This document shows, one piece after another, positions 1 through 7,565 of a stretch of 14,213 nt of DNA; position 1 is the stretch's first letter; the number at the start of each line of letters is the position of its first letter. Source of the stretch: Pseudomonadota bacterium. Its GTDB lineage: Bacteria > Pseudomonadota > Alphaproteobacteria > Sphingomonadales > Sphingomonadaceae. The stretch is taken from contig JAFAEZ010000095.1 in NCBI GenBank assembly GCA_023423775.1, positions 1-14,213 of the forward strand, in the 5' to 3' direction. The notes under the pieces were generated by a model, which saw only the letters and a list, made by a program, of their open reading frames with translations, searched no databases and was not told the DNA's origin. The position numbers and the translations under genes are program-made.

Positions 1-1883
1 TCGCTGACCGGGGTGCGATAATCCTCGCTGCCGACGACGACCAGGGTCGGCGTCTTCACATTTCCGACCAGAGACAGCGGCGACCGGCTCCAATAGCTTT
101 GCGGGTCCTCCCACGGCTTCTTGTCGAACCAGTAGCGCGAGAAGAAGAAGGGGTTGTCGGCGGTGAGCGCGAAGCTCGCCCAGTCGATCACCGGTTTCTG
201 CGTCGCCGCGGCCTTGAACCGGTCCGTTTTGCCGATGATCCAGGAGGTGAGCACGCCGCCGCCCGAGCCGCCGGTGACGAACAGCCGGTCGGGATCGACA
301 AAGCCCTGCGCGATAGCGAGATCGACCGCCGCCATCAGATCGTCATAGTCGCGGCCGGGATAAGCGTGGTGGATCTGGTTGGCGAAGTCGGCGCCGTAGG
401 AGGTCGATCCGCGAGGGTTGACCGACAGCACCGCATAGCCGGCCGCGGCATAGAGCTGGTTGTCGGTCGAAAAATGCGGCCCGTAAGCGGCGAACGGTCC
501 GCCATGGATTTCGAGGATGAGCGGAACGCGCTGCCCCTCGACGCGGCTCGGCGGCAGCGTCAGCCAGGCATCGACCTTGCGGTTGTCGAAGGCGGTCGCC
601 TGGAGCTTGCGCACCTCGCCGAGGCTTTTGCCATCGAGCAGTTCGCCATTGAGCCGCGTCAAGGCGCGCTTGGCGCCGCCGCGGACCAAGGCCACGTCGG
701 CGGGGCGGGTGGCGCTGCCGCTGGTGACGGCGAGCGCGCCGTCCCGCGCGACCGAGAAGGAACCGCCCGTATAAGGCCGGTCGAGCGAAGAGCCGCTGAG
801 CCCCTCGGCCACCGTCCGGATCGAGCCGTCGAGCGACACTCGCGCGACCTTGGTCGTGCCCTGGTCGTCATAGTCGACGTAGATCGAGCGGCCGTCGGCC
901 GACCAGACAGGCGAGCCCACGCTGCGATCGAGCGACTGCGTCAGCGCGCGCCGGTTCTGGCCGTTGCGGTCCATCACGTAGAGAATGCTGTTGTGGTAGC
1001 CGAGCCGTTGGTCGTCGAAGCCGACATAAGCGATGCGGCTACCGTCGGGCGACACGACCGGGCTGGAATCGGGCCCGTCCCGATCGGTGAGGGCGGTGAC
1101 GGCGCCGCTAGCCACGTCGAGCGCATAAACTTCGCTGTCGAGCGGCTCGCGCTCCCAGTTGGCCGAGCGGTTGCCGCTGAAATAGAGGATGCGTCCGTCC
1201 GGGCTCCAGGACAGCGAACCGCCATTGTTGACCGCGCCGAAGGTGAGCTGCCGCGCCGCGCCGCCATCGGCCGAGACCAGGAAGATCTGGGTGAAACCGG
1301 GCTTCAGATAGCCTTCCTCGTCGGTGCGGTAGGTGACGGCCGAGTGGATCTCGAGCGGCGGCGCCCATTTCGCGCCTTCGGGCTTGGGCGGCGTGGTGCC
1401 GAGCTTCAGCCCTTCGTCGGGCACGAACATCGAATAAGCGATCTGCCGTCCGTCGGGCGACCAGGCAATTCCCGAGGGCGAATCGGGAAGGCCGGTGATC
1501 CGGACCGATTCACCCGAATCCATCCAGCGCACGAACAATTGCGGCGCGCCGCCCTCAGCCGAGGAGACATAAGCGAGCCTCTTGCCGTCCGGTGACCAGC
1601 GCGGCTGGCTGTGCGCACCGGTTCCCGCAACGAGCGGCGTCTGCTGGCCGGTGCGCGTGTCGACCAGCCAGATGGTCGGCCGCATCCGGTCGGTCATGAT
1701 GTCGGCCGAGCGGCGCACATAGGCGACACGGCTGCCGTCGGGGCTGATCTGCGGGTCGGCAGCGACTTCGAGCGAGAACAGGTCTCGCGCCGTGAACGTG
1801 CGGGTTGGTCCCTCGGCAGGCGCGGCGAGGGCGGTCCCGCTCACTCCGGCCAGCAAAGCAACGGCGCAAAGGCATTTCAGCAT
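1..1883 (-). CDS. S9 family peptidase (prolyl oligopeptidase/acylaminoacyl-peptidase type), secreted, 3' end outside window
   Basis: A serine exopeptidase or oligopeptidase that cleaves short peptides, probably in the periplasm. About 627 codons are visible and the C-terminus lies beyond base 1. The N-terminus (MLKCLCAVALLAGVSGTALA, then AP) is a signal peptide with an ALA|A cleavage site near residue 20. Residues of about 30-380 contain repeated SPDG-type blades (for example WSPDGKRLAY, WSPDGRQIAY, VSPDGSRIAY), the WD40-like beta-propeller that gates the active site. The alpha/beta hydrolase domain follows: an EIHGGP oxyanion-type segment, nucleophile Ser540 in GGSGGG (bases 264-266), and Asp621 in the GSEDYR segment (bases 21-23). 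The catalytic His would fall just past the edge. The usual S9C motif is GGSYGGY; GGSGGG is, from memory, a common variant in proteobacterial S9 peptidases. The ATG at 1883 has a GGGGA ribosome-binding site at 1891-1895, 7 nt upstream. It is last in the minus-strand cluster but may have its own promoter. Confidence 0.93.
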   Translation of the reverse strand, partial: MLKCLCAVALLAGVSGTALAAPAEGPTRTFTARDLFSLEVAADPQISPDGSRVAYVRRSADIMTDRMRPTIWLVDTRTGQQTPLVAGTGAHSQPRWSPDGKRLAYVSSAEGGAPQLFVRWMDSGESVRITGLPDSPSGIAWSPDGRQIAYSMFVPDEGLKLGTTPPKPEGAKWAPPLEIHSAVTYRTDEEGYLKPGFTQIFLVSADGGAARQLTFGAVNNGGSLSWSPDGRILYFSGNRSANWEREPLDSEVYALDVASGAVTALTDRDGPDSSPVVSPDGSRIAYVGFDDQRLGYHNSILYVMDRNGQNRRALTQSLDRSVGSPVWSADGRSIYVDYDDQGTTKVARVSLDGSIRTVAEGLSGSSLDRPYTGGSFSVARDGALAVTSGSATRPADVALVRGGAKRALTRLNGELLDGKSLGEVRKLQATAFDNRKVDAWLTLPPSRVEGQRVPLILEIHGGPFAAYGPHFSTDNQLYAAAGYAVLSVNPRGSTSYGADFANQIHHAYPGRDYDDLMAAVDLAIAQGFVDPDRLFVTGGSGGGVLTSWIIGKTDRFKAAATQKPVIDWASFALTADNPFFFSRYWFDKKPWEDPQSYWSRSPLSLVGNVKTPTLVVVGSEDYRTPVS

Positions 1884-1906
1884 GTAGGCATCCCCTGTTT
1901 TTGCGG

Positions 1907-1936
1907 AGCATAAGAGGGGTGGGGCGGCACCGGCAA
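1907..1936 (-). promoter_or_regulatory. possible sigma70-type promoter for the S9 peptidase
   Basis: On the minus strand TTGCCG (1931-1936) is followed after 18 nt by TATGCT (1907-1912). Each hexamer matches 4 of 6 consensus positions. Transcription would start near base 1900, leaving a short leader that still holds the GGGGA site. The -35 element overlaps the loop of the hairpin at 1921-1944. This is a weak match and read-through from the upstream genes is equally possible. Confidence 0.25.
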
Positions 1937-1944
1937 GCCGCCCC
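1921..1944 (-). terminator. GC hairpin after the N-acyltransferase gene (weak terminator or RNA-stability element)
   Basis: A perfect 8-bp stem, GGGGCGGC (1921-1928) with GCCGCCCC (1937-1944), closes an 8-nt loop and begins one base after the stop codon of the acyltransferase gene. On the minus strand it is followed by ACCCCTCTTATG, which is not a real U tract, so a Rho-independent terminator is uncertain. It may instead attenuate or stabilise mRNA between the two genes. Confidence 0.45.
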
Positions 1945-1945
1945 G

Positions 1946-3079
1946 TCAACCTTTGCGGAACGGGCCCATGGCGCGCAGCGCCTCAATCTCCTCGGTCACC
2001 GCCCGCCGTTCCGACTCGAGGTAGTCCGCGACCGCGCGGCGTAGGCCGGGATGGGCGAGATAATGGGCCGAGTAGGTCGGCACGGGCCGGTAACCGCGGG
2101 CGAGCTTGTGGCCGCCCTGAGCGCCCGCCTCGACCCGCTTCAGGCCGCGCGCGATCGCGATGTCGATCGCTTGATAATAGCAGATCTCGAAATGGAGGTG
2201 CGGCACGTCTTCGATCGCGCCCCAATAGCGGCCGTACAGTGTGTCGGCGCCGATCATGTTGAGCGCGCCCGCGATCGGCGTGCCGTCGCGCAGCGCGAAG
2301 ACGAGCAGCACGCGGTCGGCCATGCGCTCGCCGAGCATGGAGAAAAAGGCGCGGGTCAGATAGGGCCGTCCCCATTTGCGGGCACCGGTATCCTGGTAGA
2401 AATGCCAGAAGGCGTCCCAATGCGCCTCGGTGATCGCAGCCCCGCTGACATGCTCGACGGTGAGGCCGTCGAGCGCCGCGGCGCGCTCCTTGCGGATCGC
2501 TTTGCGCTTGCGGGAGGCGAGCGTGGCGAGGAAGTCCTCGAAGCCGGCGAAGCCTTCATTGTGCCAGTGGAACTGGCTGTCGACCCGGATCAGCCACCCG
2601 GCGGCGCGGAAGGCACCGAGATCCGCCTCGGCGAGGAAGGTCGCGTGGGCCGAGGAGAGATCGTTGTTGCGCACCAGCGCCTCGGCCGCGCCGATCAGGG
2701 CCGGCGCCAGCGTCCGGTCGGGCGTCAGCAGCCGCGGCCCCGGAACCGGCGTAAACGGCACCGCAATCTGAAGCTTGGGATAATAATCGCCGCCGGCTCG
2801 GTGGTAGGCGTCCGCCCAGGCATGGTCGAAGACATATTCGCCCTGGCTGTGGCTCTTCAGATAGGCCGGCATGACCGCTGCCGGGTGTCCGTCCTGGCCG
2901 TCGATCGCCATCGGGACGGGCTGCCAGCCGGCGCCGGCGCCGCCGCTGCCCGACTCTTCCAGCGCAGCCAGGAAGGCGTGGCTGAGGAAAGGGTTTTCGG
3001 CGCCGGCAAGCCGGTCCCAATCCTCGGCGGCGAAGCTTGCGACCCCGTCGCCGACGCGGGCGAGGAGGCCTGCGCTCAT
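1946..3079 (-). CDS. GNAT/FemAB-like N-acyltransferase of the COG3146 (DUF482) family
   Basis: A 377-residue predicted cytoplasmic N-acyltransferase; the substrate of this family is not established, and its annotation as a peptidoglycan-related acyltransferase comes from similarity to FemAB proteins. Family hallmarks are an N-terminal NPFLSHAFLAALE segment (about residues 28-40), a basic stretch ASRKRKAIRKER in the middle, YQDTGARKWGRPYL, HLHFEICYYQ, and the strongly conserved EAGAQGGHKLARGY (residues 317-330) followed by PVPTYSAHY. I chose the ATG at 3079 because it forms an ATGA overlap with the stop codon of the upstream phosphodiesterase gene and because residues upstream of it in the same frame are the antisense-like, Arg-rich product of that gene's coding DNA. 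No strong Shine-Dalgarno sequence precedes it, which fits translational coupling. Length is usual for the family. Confidence 0.9.
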   Translation of the reverse strand: MSAGLLARVGDGVASFAAEDWDRLAGAENPFLSHAFLAALEESGSGGAGAGWQPVPMAIDGQDGHPAAVMPAYLKSHSQGEYVFDHAWADAYHRAGGDYYPKLQIAVPFTPVPGPRLLTPDRTLAPALIGAAEALVRNNDLSSAHATFLAEADLGAFRAAGWLIRVDSQFHWHNEGFAGFEDFLATLASRKRKAIRKERAAALDGLTVEHVSGAAITEAHWDAFWHFYQDTGARKWGRPYLTRAFFSMLGERMADRVLLVFALRDGTPIAGALNMIGADTLYGRYWGAIEDVPHLHFEICYYQAIDIAIARGLKRVEAGAQGGHKLARGYRPVPTYSAHYLAHPGLRRAVADYLESERRAVTEEIEALRAMGPFRKG

Positions 3080-3852
3080 CGCGGCGGGATCTCGTAGATG
3101 ATCTGGCTGGCGTGGACCTCGGCGGTGGCGCCGTCGCGGGGCGTGCGTACCGTCCAGGTCAGGATCGGCAGCCCGCGGTCGCGCGCCCATGCGGCAAAGC
3201 GCGAGGGGAGATCGCGAATGTCGTAGGCGAGGAAATGGGGGCGTGCCCGCATGAAGGCGAGCCGGCGCCCGATCCTGCCGCGCAGCCCCCGGCGGTTCTC
3301 CTCGGTGACGACGAGACCGCGCACGATCTCCGGCGCATTGCGTGCGAACCAGCGCCCGATTTGGGGGTTGAACGACATCACGGCCGCGACGCCCGGATAG
3401 CCCTCAAGAGCGGCACGCACCGATCGGCAGAGGGCATCCACCCGGCGGTTGGGCGATTTGACCTCGATCAGCAAAGGCACGCGCCCGCCGATCAGCTCCA
3501 GTATCTCGGGCAATGTCGGGATCGTCTCGTCGGTCCCGGCAAGGCGGATGCGCGCGAGCTCGTCCGACCCGCGGTCACGCACAGCGCCGCTCTCGCCGGT
3601 CAGGCGGTGGAGGTCGTAATCGTGGAAGACGAAGGCATCGCCGTCCCGGCTCGCCTGGACGTCGAGCTCGATGCCGTGGCGCCGAGCGACCGCGGCGGCA
3701 AAAGCGGCGCGGCTGTTCTCGATCGGCCCGCGGCCGTGCAGGCCCCTATGCGCATAAGGGTAGGCGACCAGCTGCGCGAGGCGGCCGCGGTCGCGGGCCG
3801 CGGCCTTCGGCTTCTTGATCGGCTCAGCCTTGCTTGATGGCGACGATCGCAT
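3076..3852 (-). CDS. glycerophosphodiester phosphodiesterase family protein
   Basis: A 258-residue GDPD-family TIM-barrel enzyme that hydrolyses glycerophosphodiesters to glycerol-3-phosphate and an alcohol. Visible active-site elements are AHRG (His35), IENS (Glu45), IELDVQ (Glu62 and Asp64, metal ligands) and FVFHD (His77, general acid/base). LIEVKS and the late barrel strand LTWTVRT also match the family. There is no signal peptide, so a cytoplasmic location is likely, acting on phospholipid headgroup breakdown products. Start: the ATG at 3852 overlaps the end of the RidA gene by 29 nt; no other ATG, GTG or TTG occurs between it and the conserved HRG, and a GAGG lies 3 nt upstream (3856-3859), close but usable. 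A longer frame to 3921 exists but would lie deep inside RidA. The stop overlaps the next gene by 4 nt, so the three genes are probably co-translated. Confidence 0.92.
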   Translation of the reverse strand: MRSSPSSKAEPIKKPKAAARDRGRLAQLVAYPYAHRGLHGRGPIENSRAAFAAAVARRHGIELDVQASRDGDAFVFHDYDLHRLTGESGAVRDRGSDELARIRLAGTDETIPTLPEILELIGGRVPLLIEVKSPNRRVDALCRSVRAALEGYPGVAAVMSFNPQIGRWFARNAPEIVRGLVVTEENRRGLRGRIGRRLAFMRARPHFLAYDIRDLPSRFAAWARDRGLPILTWTVRTPRDGATAEVHASQIIYEIPPR

Positions 3853-4294
3853 CGACCTCGACCGCCGCGCCGAGCGGAAGCACGGGCACGCCGACGGCAC
3901 TGCGGGTATGACGGCCGGCATCGGCGAAGACCTGTTCCATCAGCTCGGAGGCGCCGTTGGCCACCTTGGGCTGGTCGGTAAAGCCGTCGGCGCTGCTGAC
4001 GAACACGCCGAGCTTCACGATCCGCTCGACCTTGTCGAGGTCGCCGAGCGCGGCCTTGATCTGGGCGAGGATCATCACGCCGCATGCGCGAGCGGCGGCA
4101 TAGCCGAAATCGACGTCGCGGTCCTCGCCGAGGCGACCGGTCATGATCTTGCCGTCGGCGTCGAATGGGAGCTGCCCCGAAAGGTACAGCATGTTGCCGA
4201 CCTGGACGGTCGGCACATAGGCGGCCACCGGGGCCGCGGGAGTGGGGAGGGTGATGTTCTGGCTAGCCAGGCGCGCTGCGATCGTGTCGGTCAT
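3824..4294 (-). CDS. RidA family protein (YjgF/YER057c/UK114), enamine/imine deaminase
   Basis: A 156-residue Rid-family protein, the longer type rather than the roughly 128-residue RidA proper. Family members form trimers and hydrolyse reactive enamine or imine intermediates, such as those released by PLP enzymes. The key arginine appears as TRSAVGVPVLPLGAAVEVDA: Arg131 and Glu146 are 15 residues apart, the same spacing as Arg105 and Glu120 of E. coli RidA, so deaminase chemistry is plausible. Other family signatures are VGNMLYLSGQLP near residue 31-42 and a KAALGDLDKVERIVKL helix-strand unit. The ATG at 4294 has GAGGA at 4301-4305, 6 nt upstream. It is the first gene of the minus-strand cluster; its 3' end overlaps the phosphodiesterase gene by 29 nt. 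The promoter must lie in 4295-4470, shared with the divergent kinase, but I could not identify it. Confidence 0.93.
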   Translation of the reverse strand: MTDTIAARLASQNITLPTPAAPVAAYVPTVQVGNMLYLSGQLPFDADGKIMTGRLGEDRDVDFGYAAARACGVMILAQIKAALGDLDKVERIVKLGVFVSSADGFTDQPKVANGASELMEQVFADAGRHTRSAVGVPVLPLGAAVEVDAIVAIKQG

Positions 4295-4379
4295 TCCAAA
4301 TCCTCAAGCAGAGGAGCAGGGCCCGGGTCAAGCAGCCTGCGCGCCGAGGCGGGCCAATTTTGCCACGACCCTGCGCCTT

Positions 4380-4404
4380 GGAACCGGAATTGGCTCCATT
4401 TGTT
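4380..4404 (+). promoter_or_regulatory. EcfG-type (general stress response) promoter candidate upstream of the HWE kinase
   Basis: GGAAC at 4380-4384 and GTT at 4402-4404 are separated by 17 nt (TGTT with a 16-nt spacer). The alphaproteobacterial EcfG consensus is GGAAC, 16-17 nt, then CGTT, so only the C is missed. Transcription would begin around 4410-4413. The position is intergenic, on the correct strand, and directly ahead of a kinase of the type that activates PhyR/EcfG. If it is used, the longer frame opening at 4360 cannot be the protein start. Confidence 0.55.
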
Positions 4405-4470
4405 CAGGGCGCGGGCGTTCGCCTAAGGACGAGTCTCTCCGCAATTCCTTATCAGGTCTGGATAATCCAC

Positions 4471-6558
4471 TTGAAGGCTGCCGCGCCGTCACTGACCGGT
4501 CACGAGGATATTTTCGTCGGCGACAGCGAGATGGCGCGGCTGATGCAGGCCCATGATTGGGCCGCCACGCCGCTCGGGCCGCCCGATGGCTGGCCCGAGA
4601 CGCTGAAGGTCGCGCTCCGCCTGCTGCTGACGTCGCGGTTCGAGATGTGGCTCGGCTGGGGCGAGGATGTCGCCTTCTTCTACAACGACGCCTACCGCCC
4701 GACGCTCGGCAACAAGCATCCGCATGCGCTGGGCATGCCGACACGCATCTTGTGGGCCGAGATCTGGCCGCAGATCGAGGGCCGCATCCGTTCGGTCTAC
4801 GAAAAAGGTGAGGCGACGTGGGACCGCGCCCTGCTCTTGCTCCTGCAGCGCAACGGCTATCCGGAAGAGACCTACCACACCTTCTCCTACAGTCCGCTGA
4901 TCGGCGACACCGGCCAGGTGGAGGGCCTGTTCTGTGCGGTGTCCGAGGAGACCGAGCGCGTCATCAGCGAACGGCGGCTGGCGTCGCTTGGCGGCCTCGC
5001 GGCCGGCCTGGCGTCCGCCGACTCGCGGCAGAGCGTGCTGGACATCTCGGAGCGCCAGCTCGGCCATAATCCCCACGATCTGCCCTTCGCTCTCATCTAT
5101 CTGTTCGACGCCAACGGAGAGACTCACCTCGCGGCCGCGAGTGGGGTCGCCCGAGGGAGCGCCTTGGCCCCCGAACGGCTCGATCTCACGGACACGCTCT
5201 GGCCGGCAGGACAGATTGCGGGCGGCGGCGACCGGTTGGAGGTCGCGCTTGATGGGCTGGCGGCGGATTTGCCGACCGGGGCGTGGCAGCAGCCGCCTTC
5301 GACCGCCTTGACGGTTGCGCTGGAGGGGCAGGGCAACGAGCCGCCGATCGGCTTTCTCGTCGCCGGGCTCAACCCGCATCGTCCTCTCGACGAGGAATAT
5401 TGCTCCTTCCTGGGGCTGCTCGCGGGGCAGATGGCTTCCGCGCTGGCCGGCGCGCGCGCCTATGAAACGGAGCGCGAGCGGGCGACCGCGCTCGCCGAAG
5501 CGGTACGGATGCGGCAGGAAGCGGCCGAAACGCTGCGCCGTGCCAACCGAACCCTTGCCGAAGAGGTCGAACGCCGCACGGAGGAGAGTGCCAGATTGCG
5601 CGACCTCTTCCGCCAGGCCCCCGGCTTCATCGCCGTCCTCCGCGAGCCCGCCCACATCTTCGAATTGACCAACGATTCCTACATGCAACTCGTCGGCCAC
5701 CGCGACCTCACCGGGAAGCCGGTGCGCGAGGCCTTGCCCGAGGTCGTCGGCCAGGGCTTCGTCGAACTGCTGGATACGGTCTACCAGTCGGGGGAGGCCT
5801 ATGTCGGGCGTCGCGTGCCGGTCACCCTGCAGCGCACCAAAGAGGGGCCGGCGGAGCTGCGTTACGTCGATTTCGTCTACCAGCCGATCTTCGGCGCGGA
5901 TGGCGAAGTCGGCGGCATCTTCGTGGAAGGGTTCGACAGCACGGAATCGCAGAAAGCGGAGGAGCATCAGCGCCTGCTCCTGAACGAGCTTAATCACCGG
6001 GTGCGCAACACGCTCGCCATCGTCCAGGCCATCGCGCAGCAGTCGTTCAAGGACGAACATGCGTCGGCCGAGGCGCGGAGCAGCTTTGACGGACGCCTGA
6101 GCGCGCTGTCGGCGGCGCACAATCTGCTGACCCGTAGCAACTGGGAAGCCGCCTCGATGCGCCAGCTGATTGAGGACGCCGTCGCGCCCTATCGTGGCGA
6201 AGACCGCTTCGATATTGCAGGCGCCGACCTGAAGCTCGCACCCAAGACCGCAGTCTCGCTCGCGCTCGCGCTGCACGAGCTTGCGACGAACGCGGTCAAA
6301 TATGGTGCCCTGTCGGTGCCGGCCGGGCGCGTTCTGATCCGCTGGTCGGTCGAGCCCGATCCCGCCGGCGATCGTCTGGCGTTCAGCTGGCGCGAGCAGG
6401 GCGGCCCGCCGGTGGTGGTGCCGGAGCGCCGCGGCTTCGGTAGCCGCATGATCGAGCGGGGCCTGGCGGCCGAGTTCGGCGGCAAGGTGGTGATCGCCTT
6501 CGATCCCGATGGCGTTTGCTGCACCATAGACGCGCCGTTGCCGGAGGCAGGCCTGTGA
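4471..6558 (+). CDS. HWE-family sensor histidine kinase, PAS-GAF-PAS-HK, soluble
   Basis: A 695-residue cytoplasmic sensor kinase with no membrane segment. Order of domains: an N-terminal PAS-like domain that starts with the MARLMQAHDWAATPLGP signature (about residues 20-165), a GAF domain (about 167-328), a helical/coiled-coil linker (330-372, ETERERATALAE onward), a second PAS (about 376-493), then the kinase core. HWE hallmarks are all present: phosphoacceptor His509 in NELNHRVRNT, His602-Glu603 and Asn607 in LHELATNAVKYGAL, Trp640 and Glu642 in FSWREQG, and a GFGSRMIERGL G-box. Kinases of this class feed PhyR or single-domain receivers in the general stress response. Start is uncertain: TTG 4471 gives KAAAPSLTGHEDIFVGDSE before the conserved core, with weak GGA at 4460-4462. 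ATG 4531 is the alternative (675 residues); the open frame continues to 4360. It overlaps the next gene by 4 nt. Confidence 0.93.
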   Translation: MKAAAPSLTGHEDIFVGDSEMARLMQAHDWAATPLGPPDGWPETLKVALRLLLTSRFEMWLGWGEDVAFFYNDAYRPTLGNKHPHALGMPTRILWAEIWPQIEGRIRSVYEKGEATWDRALLLLLQRNGYPEETYHTFSYSPLIGDTGQVEGLFCAVSEETERVISERRLASLGGLAAGLASADSRQSVLDISERQLGHNPHDLPFALIYLFDANGETHLAAASGVARGSALAPERLDLTDTLWPAGQIAGGGDRLEVALDGLAADLPTGAWQQPPSTALTVALEGQGNEPPIGFLVAGLNPHRPLDEEYCSFLGLLAGQMASALAGARAYETERERATALAEAVRMRQEAAETLRRANRTLAEEVERRTEESARLRDLFRQAPGFIAVLREPAHIFELTNDSYMQLVGHRDLTGKPVREALPEVVGQGFVELLDTVYQSGEAYVGRRVPVTLQRTKEGPAELRYVDFVYQPIFGADGEVGGIFVEGFDSTESQKAEEHQRLLLNELNHRVRNTLAIVQAIAQQSFKDEHASAEARSSFDGRLSALSAAHNLLTRSNWEAASMRQLIEDAVAPYRGEDRFDIAGADLKLAPKTAVSLALALHELATNAVKYGALSVPAGRVLIRWSVEPDPAGDRLAFSWREQGGPPVVVPERRGFGSRMIERGLAAEFGGKVVIAFDPDGVCCTIDAPLPEAGL

Positions 6559-6932
6559 GCGGCCTCGCCGGCGCCCGCGTGCTGGTGCTGGAGGACGAGC
6601 CCTTAGTCGCGATGGCGCTGGAGGATATGCTCCTTGCGCTTGGATGCGTCGTGATCGGCCCCGCAACGCGCGTCGCGCAGGCGCTCGAACTCGTCGAAGC
6701 CGAGCCGATCGATGCGGCGGTGCTCGACGTCAACATCAATTCGGGGCGCAGCTTTGCCGTCGCCGACGTGCTGCGCGGCCGCGGCATACCCTATCTCTAC
6801 GCCACCGGTTACGGCGAATATGGTGTCGCGGAGCGCGCGGAAACGGTCCCGGTCATCCAGAAACCGTACCGGCAGGACGATATCGCGGCGGGCCTCGCCG
6901 CCTTGATCGATACCGCGACGGCGCCCCGCTAG
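6555..6932 (+). CDS. single-domain response regulator (receiver only), FAT-GUY type
   Basis: A 125-residue receiver with no output domain, likely the phosphorylation partner of the HWE kinase encoded just upstream. Visible receiver residues are the acidic pair Glu13-Asp14 (VLEDEP), phosphoacceptor Asp58 (AVLDVNIN), Thr84 and Lys103 (IQKPY). The segment PYLYATGYG (79-87) is a variant of the PFxFATGY motif that defines the FAT-GUY receivers, such as SdrG of Sphingomonas melonis, known to modulate general stress response signalling. I chose GTG 6555 because it overlaps the kinase stop as GTGA and has GGAGG at 6543-6547, 7 nt upstream; the in-frame extension upstream is kinase coding sequence. 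Whether it passes phosphate on, acts as a sink or regulates the kinase is not visible from sequence. Confidence 0.92.
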   Translation: MSGLAGARVLVLEDEPLVAMALEDMLLALGCVVIGPATRVAQALELVEAEPIDAAVLDVNINSGRSFAVADVLRGRGIPYLYATGYGEYGVAERAETVPVIQKPYRQDDIAAGLAALIDTATAPR

Positions 6933-6953
6933 GCGTCAGCCGGTCGCCGTCGC
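6915..6953. terminator. inverted repeat enclosing two convergent stop codons
   Basis: A perfect 9-bp arm, GCGACGGCG at 6915-6923, pairs with CGCCGTCGC at 6945-6953 around a 21-nt loop. The loop contains the TAG of the receiver gene (6930-6932) and the stop of the HAD gene (6936-6938, minus strand). No T run follows on either side, so it is not a classical intrinsic terminator, but it is the only structure placed to separate these convergent genes. Confidence 0.4.
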
Positions 6954-7565
6954 CCCGTCGGCGAAGCGGCTAAGTATCCACGACGTCGCAGAGCTCCAGT
7001 CGTCGATCCGAGTGTGGGCATGCGCCGCCGCCGGCATGTGCGCGGCGACGCGCGGTTCGGCGATCATGTGCAGGCGCCACACTTCGGGAGCGTGCTTTGC
7101 GACCGATTCGTGATGGATATGGAGGTCGTCGACGAACACCGCGACGGACGGCCGGGTTTGCTCGATCAGCTCGGCGACGGGCCGGCCCTTGCCGCCCTGG
7201 TTGCAGAGCACGCGATGGCGGATGTCGAACGCTTCGAGCTGGCGTACGCGATTGGCGTGATATTGGTCGCCGATATTGGTAAGCACGACGATGTCGGCGA
7301 CCTCGCCGATTTCGGCCAGGGCCTCGGCGGCGCCGGGCACGATATTCTGGCGGTGCATCTCGCTGTCGAAGAAGCTGTCGAGCAGGGGCCAGATCTTTGC
7401 TTCGGGCACAGGCTCGCCGTTCCGGCGGTCGCGCACCGCGTCGCGGAAATGCTTGGCGTCGAGCGAAAATTCGAAGCCGTGCGCTTCGTCCACCCAGTCG
7501 GCGAAATGGGTGAGCATATGGACCAGGACTTCGTCGCAGTCGGTAATCAACAGTGGGCGGTTCAT
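6936..7565 (-). CDS. HAD-superfamily hydrolase
   Basis: A 209-residue HAD-like phosphohydrolase candidate; substrate unknown. All four HAD motifs can be placed: motif I TDCDEV with Asp9 (nucleophile) and Asp11, motif II VVLTN (Thr96), motif III Lys126 in NQGGKGRP, and motif IV VFVDDL (Asp146/Asp147). A helical insertion between motif I and motif II (about residues 15-85) would be the C1-type cap. It has no signal peptide. The ATG at 7565 overlaps the stop of the DUF3572 gene as ATGA, so the two are very likely co-translated. Its 3' end lies 3 nt from the end of the convergent receiver gene. Catalytic residues are intact, so it is expected to be active, but the sequence does not reveal what it dephosphorylates. 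Confidence 0.88.
   Translation of the reverse strand: MNRPLLITDCDEVLVHMLTHFADWVDEAHGFEFSLDAKHFRDAVRDRRNGEPVPEAKIWPLLDSFFDSEMHRQNIVPGAAEALAEIGEVADIVVLTNIGDQYHANRVRQLEAFDIRHRVLCNQGGKGRPVAELIEQTRPSVAVFVDDLHIHHESVAKHAPEVWRLHMIAEPRVAAHMPAAAHAHTRIDDWSSATSWILSRFADGATATG

Noticed and set aside
99..1595. 498-codon open frame on the plus strand opposite the S9 peptidase
   Set aside because: It is antisense to a complete, motif-bearing peptidase frame, has an Arg/Glu-rich unstructured composition and no recognisable domain; an effect of GC-rich codon use.
4360..4470. N-terminal extension of the kinase to the TTG at 4360
   Set aside because: It would begin upstream of the EcfG-like promoter and its residues do not resemble the family N-terminus.
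4489..6666. 725-codon open frame on the minus strand opposite the histidine kinase
   Set aside because: The plus strand holds a full set of HWE motifs; the antisense product has no domain pattern and is the mirror expected from GC3 bias.
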